Source: Natrinema mahii (GTDB lineage Archaea > Halobacteriota > Halobacteria > Halobacteriales > Natrialbaceae). From it: 64,000 nt of DNA. Below the pieces are notes generated by a model. It was not told the DNA's origin. It saw only the letters and a program-made list of their open reading frames with translations, and searched no databases. The position numbers and the translations under genes are program-made. The DNA lies in contig JHUT02000003.1 of assembly GCA_000690595.2 (NCBI GenBank), positions 62,001-126,000 of the forward strand. The letters are read 5' to 3'. Below are positions 8,499 through 17,079 of this stretch, in pieces (within the stretch, counting starts at the first letter, position 1; every line of letters starts with the position of its first letter).

Positions 8499-8585
8499 TC
8501 AGTGGTATGCCTGCGCCCCGTCTAGGAGGAGGTACGCGGCAGGAAGCCACACCATCATCACAACTGCGCCATACACCAGTTGCAA
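8499..8585 (-). CDS. Possible 28-residue membrane peptide
   Basis: On the minus strand a frame beginning at TTG (8585) reads MQLVYGAVVMMVWLPAAYLL and stops at 8499-8501. It would be a single-span peptide, and GGCAGGA precedes the start as a weak ribosome-binding site. The same frame is open far upstream but contains no ATG near the hydrophobic part, so the start is uncertain. A damaged relative lies at about 5955-6075. Either this is the functional member of a duplicated pair or both are remnants. Confidence 0.3.
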   Translation of the reverse strand: MQLVYGAVVMMVWLPAAYLLLDGAQAYH

Positions 8586-8670
8586 TCTTTTCCTGCCGCC
8601 CGCTCCGTTCGATGAGCGACGGCAGCGGCTCCACCCACTGTTATGACGGTTCGCTCGGTAGCCGGGGACA

Positions 8671-9864
8671 GTGACCGAGTGGAACCAGTTCAAGGGCGAT
8701 CCGCACAACTCCGGGTGTCGGCGAGAGATCGATGGCCCCACCCGCGTGACCGAGGGCTGGACGGCCGACCTCGCCGGGCCGCCGGGATCGCCAGTCTGTG
8801 ACCGCGACACCGTCTACGTCGGGACGGCACGGGGGAACTGCTACGCCCTCGAGCGGGCGACCGGCCGTCGGCGGTGGGTGTTCGAGACGACGGCCGCGAC
8901 CGACGGCGCGCCGCTTGTGACCCGCGACCGGCTGTTTCTGGGGACCGCCGACGGCACGGTTCGCGCGCTCGATCCCGGACGAGACGAGGTGCAGTGGGAA
9001 ATTGACCTCGCGGACGGTCTCGAGGCCGCGCTTGCGCTCTCCGACGGCCGACTCTACGTCGGCCACGCGGACGGGCTGACCGCGCTCGAGCCCGAGACGG
9101 GGACCGAGCTGTGGACCCACGAGACCGAGTCGGCCGTCGTCGGCGCGCCGGCGGTCGCCGACGGCCGCGAGGGGAGCCGACGCCGTTCCGCACTCGACCT
9201 GGATGGGACGGCCGATCCGGTGGCGTCGGCCCCGCTCGAGACGGACCGGACGACCGATCCCGACGAGGGGTGGACCGGTGATCGCCTCTTCGCCGGAACC
9301 GCGTACGGGGCCGTCGTCGCCGTCGAAGCCGAGACGGGCGAGGAGGTCTGGACCGCGCCGGCCGACGGCGCGATCGAGGCCGGCCCGACCGTCGCCGACG
9401 GCCGGGTCTACGTCGCCGACGACGAGGGCACGATGGTCGCGATGGACGCCGGTACCGGCCAGTCGTGGTTCACCTACGAGATCCGCGACGCCTTCACCAC
9501 GTCCGCGACCGTCCTCCCGGCCGCCGAGACCACCTTCGTCGGGGCCGCGGACGGCTACTGCCACGTCACCGATACGACCGTCGGCCGGCGGAAACTGCGG
9601 GGCTGGCTCTTTTCCCGGACGGGGATCGAACTCGACGGGCCGATCCGATCGTGCCCTGTCGTCGCCGGCGACGTCGTCTGCGTCGGCGACGCCAGCGGCT
9701 CGGTGTACGGGATCGACGTCACCGACGGCTGCGACCTCGTGTGGCACGTCGCTCTCGCGGACGGCGTGACCGGAACGCCCGCGATCGGCGACGGCCGGCT
9801 GTTCGTCGGTTGTGAGGACGCACGCCTCCACTGCCTCGAGTGGGGCGACGGACCGCGACGCTGA
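8671..9864 (+). CDS. PQQ-type beta-propeller repeat protein
   Basis: A 397-residue protein made of about seven repeats of the pyrroloquinoline-quinone propeller type. Blades are marked by G(T/H/D)A.G...AL(E/D)..TG...W, for instance GTARGNCYALERATG, GTADGTVRALD, GHADGLTALEPETG, GTAYGAVVAVEAETG, GDASGSVYGID and GCEDARLHCLEW. No signal peptide or lipobox is seen, and PQQ-binding residues cannot be judged, so it is better described as a scaffold-like propeller than as a dehydrogenase. The GTG start is supported by the homologous GTG in the decayed copy at 7910. It stands alone on its strand between the duplicated segment and radA. Confidence 0.85.
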   Translation: MTEWNQFKGDPHNSGCRREIDGPTRVTEGWTADLAGPPGSPVCDRDTVYVGTARGNCYALERATGRRRWVFETTAATDGAPLVTRDRLFLGTADGTVRALDPGRDEVQWEIDLADGLEAALALSDGRLYVGHADGLTALEPETGTELWTHETESAVVGAPAVADGREGSRRRSALDLDGTADPVASAPLETDRTTDPDEGWTGDRLFAGTAYGAVVAVEAETGEEVWTAPADGAIEAGPTVADGRVYVADDEGTMVAMDAGTGQSWFTYEIRDAFTTSATVLPAAETTFVGAADGYCHVTDTTVGRRKLRGWLFSRTGIELDGPIRSCPVVAGDVVCVGDASGSVYGIDVTDGCDLVWHVALADGVTGTPAIGDGRLFVGCEDARLHCLEWGDGPRR

Positions 9865-10008
9865 CCGTCGCTCGCCGGTCCCGGAGAGGCGCGTCTTTCG
9901 TTCTAAACCCACGGCTTTTAGTTCCGACTACCCCGTTGCCTGCCTGCACTTTCACTTTCACTCCCCTGTAAACGAGGGTTTATGGGGGGTCCGGCACAAC
10001 GGAGGAGT

Positions 10009-11040
10009 ATGCCCGAAGCAGATCTCGAGGAACTCCCCGGTGTCGGACCCGCGACCGCAGACAAACTCCACGACGCAGGCTTCGACTCCTTCCAGAGCCT
10101 GGCTGTCGCCTCCCCGTCGGAACTGTCGAACACGGCCGACGTGGGCGACTCGACGGCCGCGGACATCGTCAACGCCGCCCGCGACGCCGCCGACGTCGGC
10201 GGCTTCGAGACCGGGTCGACGGTACTGGAGCGACGAAACGAGATCGGTAAACTGAGCTGGCACATCGACGAGGTCGACGACCTGCTCGGCGGCGGGATCG
10301 AGACCCAGTCGATCACCGAAGTCTACGGCGAGTTCGGGGCCGGTAAGTCCCAGGTCACCCACCAGATGGCCGTCAACGTCCAGCTCCCCAAGGAGGTCGG
10401 CGGCCTCCACGGCAGCGCCATCTTCGTGGACAGCGAGGATACCTTCCGTCCCGAGCGGATCGACGATATGGTCCGGGGCCTGTCCGACGAGGCCATCAAC
10501 GCGACGCTCGAGGATCGCGAGATCGAGGGGTCGGCCGACGACGAGGAGGCGGTCGACGCGCTCGTCGAGGACGTCCTCGAGAAGATCCACGTCGCGAAGG
10601 CATTCAACTCCAACCACCAGATGCTGCTGGCCGAGAAGGCCAAGGAACTCGCGAGCGAACACGAGGATTCCGAGTACCCCGTTCGCCTGCTCTGTGTCGA
10701 CTCCCTGACTGCCCACTTCCGCGCGGAGTACGTCGGCCGGGGCGAACTCGCCGACCGACAGCAGAAGCTCAACAAACACCTCCACGACCTCGACAAGGTC
10801 GGGAACCTCTACAACTGCGCCGTCATCGTCACCAACCAGGTCGCCTCGAACCCCGACTCGTTCTTCGGCGACCCGACCCAGCCGATCGGCGGCAACATCT
10901 TGGGCCACAAGTCGACGTTCCGGATGTACCTGCGCAAGTCCAAGGGCGACAAGCGGATCGTCCGACTGGTCGACGCGCCGAACCTCGCCGACGGCGAGGC
11001 GGTCATGCGCGTTCAGGACGAAGGGCTGAAGCCCGAATAA
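10009..11040 (+). CDS. radA: DNA repair and recombination protein RadA
   Basis: A 343-residue archaeal RecA/Rad51 recombinase that forms filaments on single-stranded DNA and drives strand exchange. Residues 1-60 form the helix-hairpin-helix DNA-binding domain ([13 protein letters not shown]). Walker A is GEFGAGKS at about 107-114 and Walker B is LLCVDS at about 227-232, with the DNA-binding loops after it ([23 protein letters not shown]). The gene has no intein. ATG at 10009 follows GGAGGAG, a clear ribosome-binding site, which decides the start against the longer frame from 9982. Apparently monocistronic. Confidence 0.97.
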   Translation: MPEADLEELPGVGPATADKLHDAGFDSFQSLAVASPSELSNTADVGDSTAADIVNAARDAADVGGFETGSTVLERRNEIGKLSWHIDEVDDLLGGGIETQSITEVYGEFGAGKSQVTHQMAVNVQLPKEVGGLHGSAIFVDSEDTFRPERIDDMVRGLSDEAINATLEDREIEGSADDEEAVDALVEDVLEKIHVAKAFNSNHQMLLAEKAKELASEHEDSEYPVRLLCVDSLTAHFRAEYVGRGELADRQQKLNKHLHDLDKVGNLYNCAVIVTNQVASNPDSFFGDPTQPIGGNILGHKSTFRMYLRKSKGDKRIVRLVDAPNLADGEAVMRVQDEGLKPE

Positions 11041-11450
11041 CCCGGTAGACGGTCCCTTTTCTCCTCGGCCCTCGAGAGCGTTGGAACCGCTCGCTTGACG
11101 GTCGGTGTGACGTCGGCCACGATCCTCTGACCGATGTGTACCGATGCGACCGTCCCTTCGACGTCGCGTTTCCGCTCCCCTCGAACGACCGGGGATCGGC
11201 CGCTCGTCGCGAAGGATACTTAAATTAATTCGCTGTCAGACCGATACTCGGATCGCGGCGACGGTCTCTCGCGTTCGCCCGTCGGCGTCGGCTACGTCCC
11301 GGTATCGACCGATTCACCGATCGATTCCCGACCGCCGCTCCCCTCGATCCGAGGCCGCGTACGGGCCGAATCGCCCCGTCGTCGTATCGTTCCCATCGGA
11401 CGCTTAGGCCTGCTCCGTGTCGATATCGTTTCTTTCACGGCTTGGGCCAT
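11041..11450. other. Intergenic region between radA and the siderophore operon
   Basis: About 410 bases with no supportable gene; a frame at 11144-11407 is Arg/Ser-rich, typical of out-of-frame GC-rich DNA. It holds a T-rich stretch just after radA (about 11055-11063) that may end radA transcription, and an isolated AT-rich patch ACTTAAATTAATTCG near 11217-11231 that resembles a haloarchaeal TATA element, but no gene follows it closely. Confidence 0.5.
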
Positions 11451-11454
11451 AAGC

Positions 11455-11506
11455 TTTAGGTTGGCCTAAAAACCGATACGCTTTTCAATATTTAGGTCAG
11501 CCTAAA
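11455..11506. promoter_or_regulatory. Two DtxR/IdeR-type iron boxes before the siderophore operon
   Basis: Two near-identical palindromes, TTTAGGTTGGCCTAAA at 11455-11470 and TTTAGGTCAGCCTAAA at 11491-11506, are spaced 36 bases start to start. They match the core of the DtxR/IdeR operator (TTAGG...CCTAA), bound by metal-loaded DtxR-family repressors such as the haloarchaeal Idr/SirR proteins. The second box overlaps an AT-rich TATA-like element (about 11486-11494), so repression by blocking the basal factors when iron is plentiful is expected. The repressor gene is not in this window. Confidence 0.8.
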
Positions 11507-11512
11507 AGCTGC

Positions 11513-11581
11513 ATGACGACGCGACGACTACCACCAACCCGACCCGGAGACCGGTCGCCGGACGGCGGTGAGCGACCGTGA
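11513..11581 (+). CDS. 22-codon leader ORF coupled to dat
   Basis: ATG at 11513 opens a frame of 22 codons (MTTRRLPPTRPGDRSPDGGE...) that ends with TGA at 11579-11581, overlapping the GTG start of dat as GTGA. It begins 7 bases after the second iron box, about where transcription should start if the TATA-like element at 11486-11494 is used, so it could be translated leaderless. The peptide is rich in Arg and Pro. Its end contains GGCGGTGAG, the likely ribosome-binding site of dat. Translational coupling or an attenuation-like role is inferred only from this layout. Confidence 0.4.
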   Translation: MTTRRLPPTRPGDRSPDGGERP

Positions 11582-12951
11582 CCGACAGCGGTTCGTCGGC
11601 CGATCGACTCCTCGCACGACAGGCGCGGCGCGAATCGAACGCGCGGACCTATCCGCGCTCGCTGCCGCTGGCGATCGAACGCGCCGAGGGGGCGATTCTC
11701 GAGGACGTCGACGGAAACGAGTATATCGACTGTCTGGCTGGTGCGGGGACGCTCGCGCTCGGCCACAACCACCCCGCAGTCGTCGAACGGATGGAGGAAC
11801 TGCTCGAGCGGGGGCGGGCCATCCACACGCTCGATCTGACGACCCCGGTCAAGGAGCGGTTCGTCGACCGGCTGCTCGAGAGCCTCCCCGACGCGTTCGC
11901 CGAAACGGCGAAGGTGCAGTTCTGCAGCCCGGCCGGGACCGACGCCGTCGAAGCCGCGCTGAAACTCGTCAAGACGGCGACGGGGAACCGGTCGATGTTG
12001 GCGTTTCAGGGCGGCTACCACGGGATGACCCACGGCGCGCTCGGACTGATGGGCGATACGGCGGCCAAGGAGGACGTGCCGGGATTGATGCCGAACGTCC
12101 AGCACCTGCCCTATCCCTACGCCTATCGGTGTCCGTTCGGGCTCGGCGGCGAGGCCTGCTGGCGGACGAGCGCCGAGTACGTCGAGCGCACGCTCTCGAA
12201 CCCCGATAGCGGGATCGTCGACCCTGCTGGCATGATCCTCGAGCCGGTGCAGGGTGAGGGCGGCGCGGTGCCGGCCCCCGCCGACTGGCTCCGCGAGATG
12301 CGCCGAATCACTCGCGAACGCGACGTGCCGCTGATCGTCGACGAGATCCAGACCGGGCTCGGGCGAACCGGCGAACTATACGGGATCGAACACGCCGACA
12401 TCGTCCCGGACGTGATGACGCTCTCGAAGGCCGTCGGCGGCGGGCTCCCGCTGTCGGTCGTCGTCTACGACGAGTCGCTGGACGTCTGGGAGCCCGGCGC
12501 ACACGCCGGCACGTTCCGCGGCAATCAGCTCGGTATGTCCGCCGGCACGGCGACCATCGAGTACGTCCTCGAACACGACCTCGAGGACCACGCCGCGGCG
12601 ATGGGTGATCGGTTGCGGGGCCGTCTCGAGGAGACTGCGGCGACGTTCGAGGCGGTCGGGGATGTCCGTGGGCGCGGCCTCATGCTCGGAATGGAACTCG
12701 TCGATCCCGACGGCGACCCGGACTCGCTCGGTCACTATCCCGCCGACGGCGAGCTGGCATCGGCCGTCCAGTCGGCGGCGTTCGAACGCGGCCTCGTCGT
12801 CGAGACCGGCGGTCGCGACGGGAGCGTCGTCCGGTTCCTTCCCCCGCTGACGATATCGGCCTCCCGGATCGATACGGTCGCCGAGATCGTCCACGAGAGC
12901 GTTCGCGCGGCCCTCACGGCCGGACAGGATCGCGCGGAGGCTCCGGCATGA
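11578..12951 (+). CDS. dat: Diaminobutyrate-2-oxoglutarate aminotransferase
   Basis: A 457-residue class III PLP aminotransferase that makes L-2,4-diaminobutyrate from aspartate semialdehyde and glutamate, the first step to the 1,3-diaminopropane used by schizokinen-type siderophores. Visible motifs are the N-terminal NARTYPRSLPLAIERAEGA, the cofactor region DEIQTGLGRTGELY, and the PLP-binding lysine in MTLSKAVGGGLPLSV. Length fits the family. GTG at 11578 is the earliest possible start, because TGA in the same frame lies at 11569-11571. First structural gene of an operon whose neighbours overlap or nearly touch. Confidence 0.9.
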   Translation: MTDSGSSADRLLARQARRESNARTYPRSLPLAIERAEGAILEDVDGNEYIDCLAGAGTLALGHNHPAVVERMEELLERGRAIHTLDLTTPVKERFVDRLLESLPDAFAETAKVQFCSPAGTDAVEAALKLVKTATGNRSMLAFQGGYHGMTHGALGLMGDTAAKEDVPGLMPNVQHLPYPYAYRCPFGLGGEACWRTSAEYVERTLSNPDSGIVDPAGMILEPVQGEGGAVPAPADWLREMRRITRERDVPLIVDEIQTGLGRTGELYGIEHADIVPDVMTLSKAVGGGLPLSVVVYDESLDVWEPGAHAGTFRGNQLGMSAGTATIEYVLEHDLEDHAAAMGDRLRGRLEETAATFEAVGDVRGRGLMLGMELVDPDGDPDSLGHYPADGELASAVQSAAFERGLVVETGGRDGSVVRFLPPLTISASRIDTVAEIVHESVRAALTAGQDRAEAPA

Positions 12952-14531
12952 CCGGCGGCGACCTTGCCGGGCGGCAACATCTGCCGCTCGACGGCCCGAC
13001 GCCGCCGGACGCGGCCAGTTCCTTTCTCGGCGACCCGGACGGCAACGCCGCGTACGCGGCGGCGATCGATCGGGCCCGTGACTGCCTCCTCGAGTCGTTC
13101 GCGACGGTCGACGGCCCCTATGCGGGCACCGACTACGAGACGCTCCGCGAACGGATCGACGAGCTGACGGTCGTTCCCGAGACGGGCGATTCGCTTGCGG
13201 CCGTCCTCGAGACGGTCGCGGAGGAGGTTCTCGCCGACTCGGTTCGGGTCCACGATCCCGACTGCGTCGCACATCTGCACTGTCCGCCGGCGATCCCGGC
13301 GCTGGCCGCCGAGCTGTTGCTCTCTGGAACCAACCAGTCGCTGGACTCGTTCGATCAGGCTCCTGCCGCCTCCGTCCTGGAGGAACGGGTCGTCGACGCC
13401 TGCTGTGACCTGTTCGACTATCCGGCCGATGCCGACGGCGTCTTCACCGGCGGCGGCACGGAGTCGAACCTCCTCGGGCTCTTGCTGGCTCGGGACTGGT
13501 ACTGCCGGACGCGGTTCGACCGCGATGTCCAGTCGGCGGGGCTCCCGCCCGAGGCGGCTGACCTCCGTCTCCTCTGTTCGGACGCCGCCCACTTCACGGC
13601 CGACCAGGCCGCCCACCACCTCGGGCTCGGCGAGGACGCGGTCGTCACGGTGCCGACCGACGACGACCGCCGGATGGACCTCGCGGCGCTGGACGAAATC
13701 CTCGAGGCCCTCGCAGCCGACGGCCGACGCCCCTTCGCGATCGTCGCCACTGCGGGCACGACCGACTTCGGGAGCATCGACCCGCTCGCGAACCTGGCGG
13801 ATCGGGCCGCGGAACACGACCTGTGGCTGCACGTCGACGCCGCCTACGGCGGGGCCTGTGCGATCAGCGACTCGCTGCGACCCAAGCTTGCGGGGATCGA
13901 TCGCGCCGACTCGATCGCCGTCGACTTCCACAAGCTGTTCTACCAGCCCATCGGCTGTGGGGCCTTCCTGTTGCGCGACGGCGACCGCTATCGGTTCCTC
14001 GAGCGCAACGCGGCCTACCTCAACCCCGAACGGGACGACGCGGCGGGGGTGCCGAACCTCGTCTCGAAGTCGCCGCGGACGACCCGCCGGTTCGACGCGC
14101 TGAAGCCGTTCGTGACGTTCAACGCGCTGGGCCGGGCCGGCGTGGCCGACTGCGTCGAGTACGTCTGCGAGCTGGCCGACGCCGTCGCCGCCGAGATCCG
14201 GGCCGAGCCGGCGCTGGAGCTGTGTTGTGACCCCGAACTCAGCGCGGTGGTCTTTCGGTATCGGCCCTCGGCCCGCGGCGCTCGAGCGGGCGAGTCGAAC
14301 GACCGGCCCGGGTCCGCGTCTCGGCCCGCGCTCGATCGGCTCAACCGCGAGATCCGCGACGAACTGTTCACCGACGGCGAGGCCATCCTCGCGCGGACCG
14401 AAGTCGACGGTACGGCCGCGCTGAAACTCACCCTGTTGAACCCGAAAACGACGCTTTCCGACCTTCGAGCCGTCCTCGCGGCGGTCGTCGACCGCGGCGA
14501 GGCACTCGAAGCGGCAACCGATTCCACATGA
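12948..14531 (+). CDS. ddc: L-2,4-diaminobutyrate decarboxylase (PLP group II)
   Basis: A 527-residue group II decarboxylase converting 2,4-diaminobutyrate to 1,3-diaminopropane. Diagnostic parts are FTGGGTESNLLGLLLARDWY, the substrate/PLP aspartate region LHVDAAYGG and the PLP lysine in SIAVDFHKLFYQPIGCGAFLLRD. Its start overlaps the dat stop as ATGA. Pairing with an upstream diaminobutyrate aminotransferase distinguishes it from glutamate or aromatic amino-acid decarboxylases of the same fold. Confidence 0.9.
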   Translation: MTGGDLAGRQHLPLDGPTPPDAASSFLGDPDGNAAYAAAIDRARDCLLESFATVDGPYAGTDYETLRERIDELTVVPETGDSLAAVLETVAEEVLADSVRVHDPDCVAHLHCPPAIPALAAELLLSGTNQSLDSFDQAPAASVLEERVVDACCDLFDYPADADGVFTGGGTESNLLGLLLARDWYCRTRFDRDVQSAGLPPEAADLRLLCSDAAHFTADQAAHHLGLGEDAVVTVPTDDDRRMDLAALDEILEALAADGRRPFAIVATAGTTDFGSIDPLANLADRAAEHDLWLHVDAAYGGACAISDSLRPKLAGIDRADSIAVDFHKLFYQPIGCGAFLLRDGDRYRFLERNAAYLNPERDDAAGVPNLVSKSPRTTRRFDALKPFVTFNALGRAGVADCVEYVCELADAVAAEIRAEPALELCCDPELSAVVFRYRPSARGARAGESNDRPGSASRPALDRLNREIRDELFTDGEAILARTEVDGTAALKLTLLNPKTTLSDLRAVLAAVVDRGEALEAATDST

Positions 14532-16417
14532 CAGTACGACCCACGACACGGACGAGTCCGTCCGACGACGGCGTCGACGCGACACGAGTCGCACGCGACG
14601 CGACGGTGCATAGCTTCCTGAACTGCTACTGCCTCGAGACCGGTGCCGGCGAGTTCGTTCCCGCGACCGAGACGCCGATCGACCGCCGGCCCGAGAGCGG
14701 ACTCGTCCTGCGGTGTCCGCTGACGAATCAGGGGATCGACCTCTTCGTCCCGGTCAGGTACCGGTCCCCGACGGGCCGTCACCTGTTCGATCTGCCGGCC
14801 ACTTTCCGGGCCGGCGACGGCGAGCCCCAGCCGTTGGACTACGCGACGCTCGCGACGCTCGCGACGAAGGAACTCGAACTCGCCCGCGGCGCGGACCCCA
14901 ACCGCGACGACCTCCTCGAGCGGGTGGTTCGCTCCTGCCGGAACGTCGAGCGGTACGTCGCGGCCCGCGCCGACGACGGCGACGCCCTCTACGGGACGGA
15001 CTTTACCTTCCGCGAGGCCGAGCAGTCGCTGGTCTTTGGCCATCTCCAGCACCCGACGCCCAAGAGCCGCCGGGGAATGGGCGACGACGCCGAACGCTAC
15101 GCCCCGGAACTCGAGGGCTCGTTCCGACTGCACTACGTCCGCGCGGACGCCGAGATCGTCGAGAGCGAGTCCGCTCGCGAGGGCTCGGCCGCCGACTGGG
15201 TCCGCGAGGCGCTCCGGGCCGATCCGGCCGTCGCCGAGTCGGTCCTCGAGGGGTATCTGGGGGACGACGACGTCCTCTTGCCCGTTCACCCCTGGCAGGC
15301 CGAGCGACTCCTCGATCGGCCCGACGTGCAGGATCTCGTCGCGGCGGGGAAACTCGAGTCCATCGGTCCGCTGGGACGGGAGTTTTCCCCGACGACGTCG
15401 GTGCGGACGCTGTATGCCCCCGAGTCGCCGTTCATGGTCAAGGGGTCGCTGGCCGTCGAGATCACCAACTCCCTGCGGACGAACAAGCGACCGGAACTCG
15501 AGCGCGGGGTTGCGATCTCGACCCTGCTGGCGACCGAACTCGGCGACGATCTGCGCGACCGGTTCCCCGATTTCGACGTGATCCGCGATCCGGCCTACCT
15601 CACCGTCGATCCAGACGCGCTGGCGACCGACGGCGACGAGTCCGGCTTCGAGGTCGTCCTCCGGGAGAATCCCTTCCGCGGCGAGGACGCCCGGCAGGCG
15701 ACGCCGGTCGTCGGGCTCTGTCAGGACGCCATCGGTGACGGCCGCTCGCGGCTGGGCCGGATCGTCGCCTCGATCGCCGAGCGCGAGGGCCGGGACCCCG
15801 CCGCCGTCAGCGAGGAGTGGTTCCGGCGCTATCTGTCGATCTCCGTGCGGCCGCTGCTATGGCTCTACCTCGAGCGGGGGATCGGCCTCGAGGCCCACCA
15901 GCAAAACAGCGTCCTGACGCTGGACGAGGCGGGCTACCCCGACGAGTTCCGCTACCGGGACAACCAGGGCTACTACTTCCCCGAGAGCGCCTACGACCGG
16001 CTCGAGGCGGTCTGTCCGGGGATCGGCAAGCGGGCGAACTCCATCTGTCCCGACGCGGTCGCCGACGAGCGGATCCGTTACTACGTCGTGTTGAACAACG
16101 CCGTGGGCGTGATCAACGCCTTCGGGACCGCGGGGCTGGTCGACGAGACGCGGCTGCTCGCGATCCTCCGCGAGGAACTCGAGTCGCTCCGGGAGTTCGA
16201 CCGGCCCGGCACGTCGATCCTCGACCCGCTGCTCGAGTCCGAGACCGTCCCCCGCAAAGCGAACCTGTTGACCCGGTTCCGCGGGCTGGACGAACTCGAC
16301 GCGCCGTCGCTGGACGAGCAGTCGGTCTACGCCGAGGTGCGGAACCCGCTGGCCGATACCGGGGACGTGGCCGGGGCCGGCGGAGGGCAGTCGTCGGGGG
16401 CGGAGGTGAACCGATGA
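14528..16417 (+). CDS. iucA: IucA/IucC-family siderophore synthetase, first copy
   Basis: A 629-residue NIS (NRPS-independent siderophore) synthetase. These ATP-dependent enzymes adenylate citrate and join it to an amine or hydroxamate. Family landmarks are FGHLQHPTPKSRRGM near 175-190, LPVHPWQAERLL near 255-266, the ATP region SPFMVKGSLAVEITNSLRTNK, and a FhuF-like C-terminal part. ATGA overlap with ddc and with iucB. With iucC it would supply the two amide bonds of a citrate bis-hydroxamate. Confidence 0.92.
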   Translation: MTVRPTTRTSPSDDGVDATRVARDATVHSFLNCYCLETGAGEFVPATETPIDRRPESGLVLRCPLTNQGIDLFVPVRYRSPTGRHLFDLPATFRAGDGEPQPLDYATLATLATKELELARGADPNRDDLLERVVRSCRNVERYVAARADDGDALYGTDFTFREAEQSLVFGHLQHPTPKSRRGMGDDAERYAPELEGSFRLHYVRADAEIVESESAREGSAADWVREALRADPAVAESVLEGYLGDDDVLLPVHPWQAERLLDRPDVQDLVAAGKLESIGPLGREFSPTTSVRTLYAPESPFMVKGSLAVEITNSLRTNKRPELERGVAISTLLATELGDDLRDRFPDFDVIRDPAYLTVDPDALATDGDESGFEVVLRENPFRGEDARQATPVVGLCQDAIGDGRSRLGRIVASIAEREGRDPAAVSEEWFRRYLSISVRPLLWLYLERGIGLEAHQQNSVLTLDEAGYPDEFRYRDNQGYYFPESAYDRLEAVCPGIGKRANSICPDAVADERIRYYVVLNNAVGVINAFGTAGLVDETRLLAILREELESLREFDRPGTSILDPLLESETVPRKANLLTRFRGLDELDAPSLDEQSVYAEVRNPLADTGDVAGAGGGQSSGAEVNR

Positions 16418-17079
16418 CGGCCCGGACGCCGGACCGTGGCCCCCACGCCACCGCCGTCGCCGACTACGACTTCGAGTACTACGACCGGACCATCGACCGA
16501 CACATCGGCTTCCGGCCGGTCGACCTCGAGCGCGACCTCGGTCGCCTGCACGCGTGGCTGGGTTCGGACCACGTCAAGCCGTCCTGGGACCTCGACGAGC
16601 CGCTGCCCGAGTTCCGCGAGACGCTCCGGGAGAAACTCGCGGACGACCACCAGTCGCTGTATATCGGCTGTCTGGACCACGTCCCGATGAGCTACTGGGA
16701 GCGCTACTGGGTCGCCGAGGACGACCTCGCGGCGTACTACGAGGCCGAGCCGGCCGACCAGGGGATTCACCTCCTGCTCGGTCCGCCCGAGTACGTCGGC
16801 GAGGGGGACGCGATCCCGTTGCTCCGGGCGATGACGGCCTTCCAGTTCAGCCACCCCGAGACCGACCGGATCGTCGGCGAGCCCGACGCCCGCAACGACG
16901 CCGTGTTGACGGTCGCCCAGCAGTGTGGCTTCGAGTTCCGGCGGCAGTTCGAGTTCCCCGAGGAGGAGAAGACGGCCAACCTCGTCGTCTGCACCCGCGA
17001 ACGGTTCGAACGCGAGGTCTGGCCGCCAACCGCCGACGGGGCCGCCGCGTCGCGGTCCGAGGTGAGCGACGATGACTGA
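16414..17079 (+). CDS. iucB: Siderophore N-acyltransferase, IucB-like (GNAT fold)
   Basis: A 221-residue acyltransferase of the siderophore-biosynthesis GNAT group (IucB/AcsA-like). Conserved signs are FRPVDLERDLGRLHAWL, HVPMSYWERYWVAEDDLAAYY, DQGIHLLLGPPEYVGEG and CGFEFRRQFEFPEEEKTANLVV. It should acetylate the hydroxylamine made by IucD to give the hydroxamate. The start is ATG 16414, overlapping the iucA stop by 4 bases. The C-terminal tail is low complexity (TADGAAASRSEVSDDD) and overlaps iucD by 8 bases. Confidence 0.88.
   Translation: MTARTPDRGPHATAVADYDFEYYDRTIDRHIGFRPVDLERDLGRLHAWLGSDHVKPSWDLDEPLPEFRETLREKLADDHQSLYIGCLDHVPMSYWERYWVAEDDLAAYYEAEPADQGIHLLLGPPEYVGEGDAIPLLRAMTAFQFSHPETDRIVGEPDARNDAVLTVAQQCGFEFRRQFEFPEEEKTANLVVCTRERFEREVWPPTADGAAASRSEVSDDD

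Noticed and set aside
10009-11040. Intein in radA
   Set aside because: Some haloarchaeal radA genes carry one, but this frame is continuous at the normal length of 343 residues.
11144-11407. Open frame between radA and dat
   Set aside because: Arg/Ser/Pro-rich with no ribosome-binding site or recognisable domain; treated as spacer.
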